Shown here piece by piece: positions 1-10,227 of a DNA stretch of 64,000 nucleotides (positions are counted from its first letter, which is position 1; every line of letters begins with the position of its first letter). Location of the stretch: contig BSBM01000606.1 of assembly GCA_027924585.1 (NCBI GenBank), forward strand, positions 12,591,501 through 12,655,500. Reading direction: 5' to 3'. This DNA is from Larix kaempferi. Lineage: Eukaryota > Streptophyta > Pinopsida > Pinales > Pinaceae. Made by a program: the position numbers and the translations under genes. A model generated the notes under the pieces. The model was not told where the DNA came from. It did not search any database and was given only the letters and a program-made list of their open reading frames with translations.

Positions 1-868
1 CGGCCACTCCTCAGATCTCTTGACCATTGCATGTCGGCCATCCTTATTGAGTCAGTCCGTTTTACCTGAGTTCTTCCAAATATTTCAGCGTAGCTGGTAC
101 CTCGTGCTGGTTGATGGGGGATGCCTTAATTCCCTCCTTCCAGCGAGTCTCGTTCCGTCGACTTCAACCCATTTATTCTAGGACTTGAGGCTTAGAGTTC
201 AGTTGACTACCTTGAGGCTTGCAGTCATGAGTGGAAGGTTCTCTCACCATCGACAATTTTGGGAATACATCAATGTCCCTTGATCGATGGATTCATCCTA
301 GTGTTCGACTTCAAATCATTTATTCACACTCTGATGATAGTACTCTGTGCCTTGATGCCCATTTTCATTATTGGTGGGTTATCTCGCGTTTGTTAACGGT
401 ATACATCATTGACCTGTAATCAGATGATGTCACATCAAGTTCGACCCCAACTGCTTTTATTCACTTGATGGGACTTGCACCGTCGAAGACTTGTGTAGAA
501 GACCCCAGGCGATAGTGGCATTCAATATGCTATTGATGACCTTGACTTTACATCTGAGATATCACCTCTCAGATATCAGTAGTTTGTACCTCCAGTTTGC
601 ACCAGTTGTTTCCTTTTTAGTAGGAGACCATATCTTACTATAGAGGGATCATGGTTGTGATCACTTATGACATGTATTCACTATGTACTTCCTATTCATG
701 GCCATTATATCAGATTGTTGTATTACCAACATGTATTCAGGGATACTCTTGTATTATGATGAGTGAGCTTCTCTTTCCACTTGTGTCTCCATCACTCCAC
801 TTCTGAGTTTTATAATGTATTTTGGACATCATAGAATCAGTCTCTGACCTCACACATTAGGGGGCATC
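1..868. other. Unassigned DNA, probably internal 3' part of a retrotransposon
   Basis: No frame here resembles a protein I know, and all frames are broken by frequent stops. The stretch ends in a purine-rich tract followed by a likely LTR start, so it is probably the untranslated 3' internal region of an element whose left part lies outside the window. This is inference from position only. Confidence 0.3.
856..868 (+). promoter_or_regulatory. Probable polypurine tract
   Basis: The tract ATTAGGGGGCATC lies directly before TGTTACACC. A G-rich purine run abutting a TGTT is the usual plus-strand priming site and 3' LTR start of a plant LTR retrotransposon. The matching 5' LTR is not in the window, so the call rests on this one junction. 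Confidence 0.4.
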
Positions 869-1720
869 TGTTACACCGTAATCTTCCACCATGTGAGCAT
901 CAGCATTCTTTGGCTTGTAGGATCCATTTCACTGACTCAGATTCACTTTATATCCTTCATCCCTATTTTGCCCTATTTTTATGCCTACCCGCATGTTACA
1001 TCACTATAGCGTGCGTACCCACGATTTGCATCACTATAGCCCACGGGTATCAAGTAAAATGGTAAAAGTCACTAGTTTATTACTTTTTACTCCCAAAAAG
1101 CGGTCATTGGGTGACCTTTGGCTCTCCATCTTCCCAAGTAACGTCTCGATGTGTCCGTTCACTTACATTTGAGAGGACTATATATTGAGAACATATGGCT
1201 TATGGATGGGAGGAGAAAGAAGAGCAAGATAACTCTAGTTGATTTTTTCCCTATCTTGAGTCTACACTCATTGATCCTTGTAGTTGTGAACCCTTTATGT
1301 TCACCTTCCAAACTCCTATCTAGTTTGAGTTTGCCATTCATGGAGGATTGAAGTGGTGGAGGCACAAGTGGATTGATCCAAATCTTGGTTCAGATTGGTT
1401 GCTGGAAAGAGGTCGTATCACTTTGTACTTCTTCTTGTTTATTAATAGAAATACTCATATTATCGTCCATTAATGTTGTAAATGTTGTTTATCTGACATT
1501 GGGTTGCATTTACTTGTTATATCATGGGCCATTGCTATTGATGATGTTAATGCCATTTATATATTATATGTACTTGTCGTATATTGGATGTCAAGACTAA
1601 TTTGCAGATTCAAGTGCATGGATTGAAAAGCTCCAACAGGGATCTACATCAAACGTTTGGATTGAGGTTGGTTATCTTCTTCCTTATCTTAGCATTGTCA
1701 TTTACATAGCATAGTTCTAA
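869..1720 (+). repeat. Probable LTR, right boundary uncertain
   Basis: It begins TGTTACACCG right after a polypurine tract. A TATA-like CTATATATT occurs at 1178-1186, about 310 bases in, as expected for the U3/R border. A short direct repeat CATCACTATAGC occurs at about 992 and 1024. I could not locate the CA end or a target duplication, so the right edge is a guess. Confidence 0.35.
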
Positions 1721-2860
1721 GAGTTTAGTTGATTTCTGGTAGTCATCTGTCTGTTGTGGTACACCCCAAGCCATAGTGAGTTTTCTTCAAAATAGTCCAG
1801 GGCGTGCTAGAGGTATATGATCATTTAATTTTTTATCCATTGTGGAGTGGGGAAATGTGGAAAGAGGCTAGTGGTGAATGGCATGTTGTGATGACAGTTT
1901 AAGACATGAGGAAAAAGAGTGGATTGTGGTTTCAGGATTAGTTATAGGTAGGATTTTATAGTCTTATTTTGCGAGCCTAAAGTCCTATGGTGAGGACATG
2001 TGTCTAAGGAAGCTTTATTTCAGGATTAGAAACCTCTAAATAATGTGTGAGATCTTTCATAATCTTGAATGCTTCATCACTATCGATCTTCTACCTTCGA
2101 TATATTCATGTGTGTTGAGCATTGCACAACTCCACTACTATCACAACCGTCCTTGTTTATCTAATCCTATAACATCACATAGCTGCTTGTGCTTAATGAG
2201 GTTTATTTGACGTCTTATAGAGATCCTGATGGTTTTGGGTTCCAAGATGAGTGGATTCACGATTTTAGGGTCTAGTGAGATGTTGATTTCATAAACCACT
2301 TTTCCAACCCTCTCCTCTTCTAATGCCACACTTAATGAGTTTTTTTGCTTCAAGATCAAGCCTCCAAAACTAATACATGATCATGTTGGTGAGCCTAAAT
2401 AGAGTTGGACTATTGATCTATATCACAAATAATCCTAGCCATTAAACATGAGCACCCATGATTTCTTCAGGATAAGCTCGCTCTCTTGGATTAGACTACC
2501 TCTAATGATAACATTCTAACTGAATGTCTCCTAAATTAGTAATTTCAAAACAGGACCATGGACCCATCTCTGTTGTTATTGTAGACTGAGTAAATAATGA
2601 AAACAAGATTGGATTCTGTGGGGACAATCTCTTCCTCTGAGAGAGGATCAGAACTATATAATTGTGACTTAATACATTGGGTTATGGAGTCCAATCAGTC
2701 ATGGAAGCTCCTTCTTTTATCTTTTCATTTCACATTTTGTTTTAAAAGATTAAAACTGTAAAAATTACCAGAATTGAAACTAAAACAAAATGATGTTGGA
2801 ATTAACAATGCTAAGAGATACTGTTTTACATATTGATACAATTTTTGAAAGAAATTAGTA
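1721..2860. other. Non-coding, nothing recognised
   Basis: No frame has recognisable protein similarity. The right part directly follows the minus-strand pol end of Gypsy-1 and so may hold that element's 3' untranslated region and LTR. A purine-rich minus-strand stretch near 2707-2730 could be its polypurine tract, but I found no convincing LTR start beside it. Confidence 0.3.
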
Positions 2861-3404
2861 CTAAAAGAAGTGTTTGAGGAACTTTCCATTTATAGGTTTT
2901 GCTAGCAAGTCACCATCAAGATGCACAAGTTCATATGTGTTGTTTCTTGTACTATCACAACTTTGAAGGGAGAAATACAAAGATTATCGAAATTTATGTG
3001 CTTCGACCGTTCTCTTTTATAATCCCATTTTAGAACCGACTCTCTAGGTTGAAAATATTTGATTATGGATTTCCCGTCAAAGGAAAATTTCATCCTATCC
3101 CAATGTAGCTTAATTTTGTCATAAAATTGTTCTCTAACCTATTGTAGTTCTATCAAAAAATGAATCCTTCTTTCCATGTCATTTGGTTCTTCCTAGTCTG
3201 GTTGTAATAACTTCATGTCTAGAAGGAAAAGCTGAATGGGAAGGAATGCCTCTTTACCATATACTAATTGAAAGGGATAAGTTTCTATGGCTCTCTTGAC
3301 ACTAATAGTATATTCCCACAATGCATACTTGATATGCGAATCCCAAGCCTTTTGATCAATCATCTTCTTGACGATGGTAATTAAACCTTTATTTGAGGAT
3401 TCTC
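2861..3404 (-). pseudogene. Gypsy-1 integrase C-terminal half (decayed)
   Basis: Read on the minus strand, this holds the end of a Ty3/gypsy pol. It begins just after the integrase catalytic Glu, continues through a segment of the type KYALWEYT and an LVYGKEAFLP motif, passes a degenerate VLKWDYKRE motif typical of the integrase C-terminus, and ends near an NGKFLKHF-like tail around 2865. Several stops and frameshifts break it. The same reading frame resumes at 28780 on the far side of Copia-B, so this is one half of a gene split by that insertion. Residue style matches Gypsy-4, which suggests the same Tat-like lineage. It is old and non-functional. Confidence 0.75.
3400..3404. repeat. Copia-B target site duplication, left copy (TTCTC)
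   Basis: TTCTC precedes the left LTR and recurs at 28776-28780 after the right LTR. Removing one copy plus the insertion restores an uninterrupted integrase frame in Gypsy-1, which independently confirms the boundaries. Confidence 0.85.
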
Positions 3405-3652
3405 TATTGATGTATATGTAACTTCAGAATGTATTTCACCTATGTATATTGTACTCCTATAGAGATGTTATTATTCCTCTATACAGAAGTGTCGTCATTT
3501 GTATTGACAAGTTTCGCAAGTGTCATAACTTTTAGTGATGGGTTATTAGACCACCAAGTGTGGGGTCGGCCTGGATTAATGTAACCATGGGTTATTAGAC
3601 TAAGTTAGACAAGTCGGCCTTGCTAGTTTATTAGGCTGGTTAGGACAAGTAT

Positions 3653-3678
3653 AAATAGAGAGCAGGAGCTCTCTATTT
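3653..3678. promoter_or_regulatory. Palindrome overlapping the Copia-B LTR TATA box
   Basis: AAATAGAGAGC and GCTCTCTATTT form perfect 11-base arms around a 4-base loop. The left arm overlaps the TATA box. The right LTR carries the same hairpin at 28451-28476 with one change in the loop only. Copia-C has an imperfect version in the same place. Confidence 0.8.
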
Positions 3679-3794
3679 GATCATCTCATTATTCACTTCT
3701 ACACTACTCGGGAAGTGACACACTAGTTGAAGAGGAGTAGCTGCTAGTAGAAGACTATCTCTTGTACTTTGGTTGTATCATTGTTCTTTCTATC

Positions 3795-3799
3795 TATGA
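3795..3799. repeat. Copia-A target site duplication, left copy (TATGA)
   Basis: TATGA precedes the Copia-A left LTR and recurs at 9538-9542 directly after its right LTR. Confidence 0.95.
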
Positions 3800-4486
3800 T
3801 GTTAGAACAGTAACCACACTTAGTACCATAATCCATAAATTTTTAATTGCCCATGTGCTTAATTAAACCATGTTTTGGATTAAGTGACTATAGTTGGTCA
3901 AAAACCCACTTTGAGAGTGTTCACACCCACTTCTGAGCAAACCAGTTCACCCAGCCTCCAGTTTTGTCCAAAAGTGCGCCCTCATTTATTGCTGGTGCGC
4001 CCTCTCTCCTTGTTTTGGGGAATTTAGTTGACCAAGGGCGCTAGGGTGGATTTTTGCCCACTTTTGGCTAGATTTGGAGCATTTAATGCTCCCTTGGGAC
4101 CCCAAACCTCCTCTATTTGCTCACCCACGCCTGCCTTGAGCTAATTAATGACTCAGCATGCTTCAGCCACCTCCACACCAGAATTCGTAGCTGTTTGGGA
4201 TGATTGGGATTGAGTTGGACCCACCTAGGGGGGATTGAGGCCAATTTGGCATTGATGACTTGTACACTCAGCTTGAGCCACCTAATGCTCTCGATTTTCT
4301 CATGGATGTAATAAAAACCTGTTACTAACATTTTCACATGTTAGACAGTCAGTTAATCAAAGATTTGAGCATACATTGTGTGTAAATTTATCTCTTTTTT
4401 CAAGTTTTTCCACAGTTTTTGCAAACTAATTCGATTTTGTGAGGTTCTCCATAGCTCCTCGATCTTCTGTGATCAAAATACTCACA
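3800..4486 (+). repeat. Copia-A 5' LTR
   Basis: It runs from TGTTAGAACAG to ATACTCACA, 687 bp, and matches 8851-9537 at all but about five positions. It is followed at once by the primer-binding site. Confidence 0.95.
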
Positions 4487-4499
4487 TGGTATCAGAGCC
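4487..4499 (+). promoter_or_regulatory. Copia-A primer-binding site (initiator Met tRNA type)
   Basis: TGGTATCAGAGCC abuts the LTR end. This is the usual plant copia site complementary to the 3' end of initiator methionine tRNA. Confidence 0.9.
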
Positions 4500-4626
4500 A
4501 TCATGGAGTTAGTGAGTTGCAGGCCAACATTGAGCGTTGAACTGCATTCTAGAGAGGATTTCCAGATAAAAATTGAGTGTTTTTTGCAGGTGTTTCAGTA
4601 GTTTTCTCACCATTAACGCAGCAGTC

Positions 4627-7600
4627 ATGGAAGCAAACCAAATGTTGCTCACACCCTTCAATTTTTTCGATTGGAAGGCTGAGATGGTCATCAAGCTGAG
4701 ATCTAAGGGTCTCTATAGAGTGACCATGGGCACAGAAGTGGAGCCAAATTCTGCTGTGGAGAAAGCAAAGTACTACAATCGACTTGATGAAGCTTATGGA
4801 TTGCTATGCCTGAGCATTTCAAGGGAACTCTTGTTTCATACAGACAGTTTGACAACTCCCAATGAAGTATGGGTGAAGCTAGAATCACTCTTTGGGAAAA
4901 CTGATGAACTGAGAGGCCACCAGCTTGAAAACGAGCTCATTAGCTTGAGCCCAGCGCATTTTGAAACCATCCAGGAGTTCTTCACGAAATTCAAGTCACT
5001 GGTGCTTCAACTGCAACAATGTGGAATTGTTAAGAAGGAGGAACAACTGATTCTGTCCATCCTTTCGAAGCTAGGCCCAGAGTTTTCAGTATTTGTTAGC
5101 ACATTTCACTCAGCCAAAATGACCCTTCGAAATTGGCAAATGCCATCACTAGCTACCTTCATGGAGTGTCTCACTCAGGAGCAGGACAAACTAGTTCAGA
5201 TGGGCACCATAAAATCAAAGGACCAAGCATTGGCAATGGGTGTTTCAAATGCAAGCAAAGGAAAGCAGAAAGCCAAGAATTCGAAGCAGCAAGAGAAGAG
5301 GAAGTTTGACAAGACCAAGTCTGCAGATGGGGGTTCGAATCTGTCAAAGGAGAAGGACAAGAAGGGAAAGGAAAAGACCAAATGCACCTATTGTCATAGG
5401 GGATGGCATCCAGAGAGCTCATGTATGAAGAAAACCATTGACTCAATGGCGCAGCTGCTAGAGAAGAACAACATCCCAGTCCCTGAGGGCGCAAGGAAGA
5501 AAGAGAGCACCTCAAACCCTGACAATAAGGAGAAGTGTCATGCTTTGGTAGCAGGTACTTCGAATCCCTCTTCCTTCATCATTGATTCAGGAGCTTCCAG
5601 ACATATGGTTTCATCCAGAGAGCTTTTCTCCTCTTTGCATTCGAATGGTGGCCCAACAGTTCGAATGGGAGATGATTCAGAACTCCAGACCAAGGGGATT
5701 GGTAGGATTGACATGGAGCATGGCTATTTCAGTGATGTGCTCTATGTACCTTCATTGGCTGCAAATTTGCTATCAGTCTATCAAATGACTCATACAGGAG
5801 AAGCCAAGAGAGTGACATTCACTCCAGATTTGGTAGAAATCTCAGAAATTTCCTCAAATCAAGTTGTGGCAGTAGGGTATGCAGATCATGATGAGAGAAT
5901 GTACAAATTCTCAAACTTCATTCCAAATTCTAGTGACCATGCTCTTGTCTCTCATGCCAACGAGACCTCCAAGTTGTGGCATGAAAGATTTGGCCACATG
6001 AACTACAAATATCTCCAGCAATTGCACAGGGACGAGATGGTGGAAGGGCTTCCAGAAATCAGATCATCGAATGGTGCATGCATTGGGTGTGTAGTTGGAA
6101 AGCATCCTGAGCGCAGCTATGAGAAGGGAATGGAAAGGAGAGCCACTCAACCACTTGGATTGGTACATTCAGACCTCATTGGTCCTCTTCCCACTCCATC
6201 ATATGGTGGATCAAGGTATGTACTTACATTCATAGATGACTACTCTCGATTCTGCTGGGTTTACTTCCTTAAATTGAAGTCAGAAGTGTTTGAGAAACTG
6301 AAGATTTGGAAAGCCCTAGTGGAGAACCATAGTGGTCATAAGATAAAGATCCTTAGGACTAATAATGGAAAGGAATATGTGAATAATAACATTCAGCACC
6401 TTTGTGAGGAATGTGGCATCCAAATGCAACATTCAATCCCCTACACACCTCAGCAAAATGGTGTGGCAGAGAGGAAGAATAGATCTCTCAAGGAGATGGC
6501 TACTTGCATGATTGAAGCTAGGGATCTAAGCCCTAAGCTATGGGCTGAAGCCATCAATTGTGCTGCTCATATTCAGAACAGAGCCTTTCACAAATCAGTC
6601 AAAGGAAAAACCCCCTATGAGGCATGGTTTGGCCAAAAACCAAATGTGTCAAATCTCAGGATTTTTGGGTCTAGAGCATGGGCTCGAATTCCATCAGAAA
6701 AGAGGAAGGCTTTGGAGCCACAGAGCAGGGAATGTATCATGGTTGGTTATGGTGAGGACACAAAGGGCTATAAGCTCTTTGACACATCCACACTTAAAAC
6801 TTTCATTGAGAGAAGTGTGCAATTCGAAGAAGAACCAATTCCAGATTTTGAGCTTGCACCGGGGGAAAGCTCCTCTCCTCCACACCTCAATGAGATTAGT
6901 GATGATTCTTCCTCTGATTTTTCTGATATTGCTGAAGATGACATAGCTGAAGATGACATTGCTGTACATGAGTCACCATCAAGGCCCAAGTGGGCTGAAA
7001 AAATCATAGAAGCTGCAGGTGAATTGGCAGGCAATCCCCAAGAGCCTAAGAAGACTAGATCCCAAACAATCAATGCTTCCTTTGCAAATGAGAGTGAGCT
7101 TGCTGATCACTGTTATATGATGATTGGATCTGATCCAACATCATATCAGGAAGCTCATCATGATCCAAGGTGGAGGGCAGCAATGCAAGAAGAATTCCAA
7201 TCTCTGTAAGAGAACAAAACATGGGATTTGGTGCCTCTTCCTCCCAAGAGGAAACTAGTGCAATGTAAGTGGATTTTTCGAACCAAACCTGTTGCTGATG
7301 GTTCTGATCTGAAATATAAGGCTAGGTTAGTGGCTAAGGGCTACTCACAAATCCATGGTGTGGATTATACAGAGACCTTTGCACCGGTTGCAAAGATGGA
7401 CTCAATTAGACTAGCTCTAGCCATGGCAGCTAGTAAAGGTTGGGAAGTTCACCACATGGATGTCAAAAGTGCATTCTTGCATGGTGAGCTACAGGAAGAG
7501 ATATATATGCAGCAGCCTGAAGGATTCCAAGAGGATCCCACACTTGTATGCAGGTTGAAGAAGTCACTCTATGGACTCAAGCAAGCCCCCAGGGCTTGGT

Positions 7601-8655
7601 ATGCCAAAATGGATGCTTTTTTGCTCTCAATTGGTTTCTGTCGATGCAAGTCTGATCCAAATGTTTATTTGCAGCATTGTGATGGTAATTTGCAGGTCAT
7701 TGTACTGTATGTTGATGATCTCTTAATTACAGGGAGCTGCACCAAACAAATTGGCTCAATTAAAGCTTCTTTGCACAGTGAATTTGCCATGAGCGACCTA
7801 GGATTGCTAAGGCAATTTTTGGGTTTGGAAATTGAGCAATCTGAGAGAGGTATTTTGCTGAGTCAATCTAAGTATGCTTCAGACCTGTTATTCAAGTTCA
7901 AAATGGCTGAATGTAAGGCAGCCAAGTGCCCATTCCTTTCAGGCATAAAACTAGGTGAATTTGAAGACTCTCCGGTGGTGGATTGCACACTCTATAGGCA
8001 GCTAGTTGGAAGTTTGCTGTACCTTACACATACAAGACCTGATTTGTCTTATGCTGTAAGTGCTGTAGCAAGGTATATGCAGCAGCCACATGAGATCCAT
8101 TGGAAGGCAGCCAAAAGGATCCTTCATTATGTCCAAGGAACAAAGAGCTTCGGGGTACACTATGCAGCTGGTTCTTCACTTCAACTAGCTGGATTTTCTG
8201 ATTCCGATTGGGCGGGAGATCCCATCGATAGAAAGTCCACTTCAGGTTTTGTGTTTATGTTTGCTGAAGGTCCTATTTTCTGGTCAAGTAAGAAACAGCA
8301 TACAATTTCTCTTTCATCAGCAGAGGCCGAGTACAGGGCAGCAGTGAACGCAGCCACACAGTGTGTTTGGTTGCAAGGCATTCTTCGGGAGTTTGGTGTT
8401 GCTATTGATTCTCCAACCAATATTTGGGTGGATAATCAAAGTGCCATCAAGATATCTACTGATCCAGTACAGAGGCAGAGAACAAAGCACATTGAGATCC
8501 ACATGCATTACATTCGTGGCTTGGTGCATGACAGGGTGATTTCACTGCAGTATTGCCCATCCACCGAGCAAACTGCTGATATTTTCACCAAGTGCTTTAC
8601 TGAGAAGACCTTCACTCACCTGAGAGCTTTGCTTGGAGTGAGTGATGGATGGTGA
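4627..8655 (+). pseudogene. Copia-A gag-pol polyprotein, one internal stop
   Basis: This is a single frame of about 1,340 codons from ATG 4627 (MEANQMLLTP), which I prefer to an in-frame TTG at 4573. In order: copia gag; zinc knuckle CX2CX4HX4C near 5380-5425; protease active site DSGAS near 5584; integrase zinc region and core with first Asp in HSDLIGP and Glu in GVAERK; reverse transcriptase with YVDDL at about 7708; RNase H with SDSDWAG near 8200. A TAA at 7207-7209 interrupts it between integrase and reverse transcriptase, probably from CAA. The second integrase Asp codon, 6361-6363, reads AAT (Asn), a G-to-A change. Full length and order are normal for copia. Both lesions are transitions and there is no frameshift, so inactivation is recent. 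Confidence 0.95.
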
Positions 8656-8838
8656 TTGCTGCAATTTAATTGCAGGTTCAGCCCCATGTCCATTTTTGAG
8701 GGAAGTTTTTATCCCATGAGGTTTTACTTCTTTTCCTCGGTTCATATGGACAAATAAAATTTCTGTTTGTATTGAGGTGACTTGAGCCTTTGTTGCCAAG
8801 GCCTCCCACTTATCTTTCATGAGATGTACAAAGTTATG

Positions 8839-8850
8839 GTTAAGGGGGGG
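8839..8850 (+). promoter_or_regulatory. Copia-A polypurine tract
   Basis: A run ending AAGGGGGGG lies immediately before the right LTR at 8851, the normal plus-strand primer position. Confidence 0.85.
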
Positions 8851-9537
8851 TGTTAGAACAGTAACCACACTTAGTACCATAATCCATAAATTTTTAATTG
8901 CCCATGTGCTTAATTAAACCATGTTTTGGATTAAGTGACTATAGTTGGTCAAAAACCCACTTTGAGAGTGTTCACACCCACTTCTGAGCAAACCAGTTCA
9001 CCCAGCCTCCAGTTTTGTCCACAAGTGCGCCCTCATTTATTGCTGGTGCGCCCTCTCTCCTTGTTTTGGGGAATTTAGTTGACCAAGGGCGCTAGGGTGG
9101 ATTTTTGCCCACTTTTGGCTAGATTTGGAGCATTTAATGCTCCCTTGGGCCCCCAAACCTCCTCTATTTGCTCACCCACGCCTGCCTTGAGCTAATTAAT
9201 GACTCAGCATGCTTCAGACACCTCCACACCAGAATTCGTAGCTGTTTGGGATGATTGGGATTGAGTTGGACCCACCTAGGGGGGATTGAGGCCAATTTGG
9301 CATTGATGACTTGTACACTCAGCTTGAGCCTCCTAATGCTCTCGATTTTCTCATGGATGTAATAAAAACCTGTTACTAACATTTTCACATGTTAGACAGT
9401 CAGTTAATCAAATATTTGAGCATACATTGTGTGTAAATTTATCTCTTTTTTCAAGTTTTTCCACAGTTTTTGCAAACTAATTCGATTTTGTGAGGTTCTC
9501 CATAGCTCCTCGATCTTCTGTGATCAAAATACTCACA
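8851..9537 (+). repeat. Copia-A 3' LTR
   Basis: 687 bp, TGTTAGAACAG to ATACTCACA, followed by the TATGA target duplication. It is the same length as the 5' LTR. Confidence 0.95.
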
Positions 9538-9542
9538 TATGA
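9538..9542. repeat. Copia-A target site duplication, right copy (TATGA)
   Basis: It matches 3795-3799. Sequence after it (GGAAGTTGTGGGG) continues the Copia-B LTR, as shown by the intact right LTR near 28600. Confidence 0.95.
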
Positions 9543-9717
9543 GGAAGTTGTGGGGTTTTTAACATTTATAGTTTTCACTAGTGAAACTCTGTGTGTCCAT
9601 TGTCTTATGTGATTGCTTGATATGATTGATACATGATTGATACGATTGATATCCTGTACATGTTATTCTCTTAGTAAAGATCCTAGAGTATGTTGAGTTA
9701 ATGCTCAAAATATAACA
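9543..9717 (+). repeat. Copia-B 5' LTR, second part
   Basis: It continues the LTR interrupted at 3799 and aligns with 28602-28775. It ends AATATAACA directly before the primer site. Confidence 0.9.
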
Positions 9718-9730
9718 TGGTATCAGAGCT
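9718..9730 (+). promoter_or_regulatory. Copia-B primer-binding site (initiator Met tRNA type)
   Basis: TGGTATCAGAGCT directly follows the LTR end. It is the same class as in Copia-A. Confidence 0.9.
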
Positions 9731-10227
9731 AACTTGAGACGAAGACATTGTCCAATGGTGAAAACTAGGGTTTCTTGTTTATTGCGTTTATCTCCATAGA
9801 TTTTGGAAAAGCAGTAAGGTAGATTGACTCTACTCATCCAGGAGAATCTTGCTATCCAATCAGAATTCAATTTTGAGCACTTTCAGTTTTGGCCCTAAAA
9901 ATTAGGGTTTCCACAAAAATAGGAATTTCTTAAATCTGAAGACATAGATGGAAGCTCCTTGGAAAAATAGAAGTTTAGAGATTTGGATCAAACTTTTGGG
10001 TTGGGTGAAGCTCCAGGAAACTCAAACCCTAATTCAGGGTCCTCCCAGTGAATCCGGGAGATTGAAAAGCATTTATGAAGGGTGAAACTTTGCAGTTTTC
10101 AAATTCTAAGTATACCAGGCTGATCAGCTCATCAAGGTGCATCTTTCTATCCTTTTAGAAGTTTTAAATTCAAAGTTTGAATTTTTAGGGTTTCTCTAAC
10201 AAACCCTAATCCGGGACCAGATCCAGT
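9731..10227 (+). other. Copia-B 5' leader, interrupted by Gypsy-2
   Basis: Untranslated leader between primer site and gag. It is similar to the Copia-C leader (shared GACATTGTCCA and CTCCATAGATT blocks). The leader is cut by Gypsy-2 after CCAGT at 10223-10227 and resumes at 23146 up to the gag ATG at 23209. Confidence 0.75.
10223..10227. repeat. Gypsy-2 target site duplication, left copy (CCAGT)
   Basis: CCAGT before the left LTR matches CCAGT at 23141-23145 after the right LTR. Confidence 0.95.

Larger units (their letters stand above)
3405..3799 (+). repeat. Copia-B 5' LTR, first part
   Basis: It matches the right LTR from 28203 onward. It starts TATTGATGTA where the right copy has TGTTGATGTA, so the terminal G has mutated. 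A TATA box TATAAATAG lies at 3650-3658. The LTR is interrupted after TATGA at 3799 by Copia-A and resumes at 9543. Confidence 0.9.
3800..9537 (+). mobile_element. Copia-A: young, nearly intact Ty1/copia element
   Basis: This is a complete 5,738 bp element with two LTRs of exactly 687 bp each (TG...CA), a TATGA target duplication, primer site, one gag-pol frame and a polypurine tract. I count about five differences between the LTRs (0.7%) and no indel, so insertion was recent. It sits inside the left LTR of Copia-B. Two lesions are visible in the polyprotein: one nonsense codon and one lost integrase catalytic residue. Confidence 0.95.

Noticed and set aside
4573-4626. Earlier start of Copia-A gag
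   Set aside because: The codon at 4573 is TTG; the first ATG is 4627 and gives a typical gag N-terminus.
5171-5515. 114-codon minus-strand frame within Copia-A gag
   Set aside because: Shadow of the gag frame; Ser- and Pro-rich composition is the complement of a Lys/Glu-rich region.
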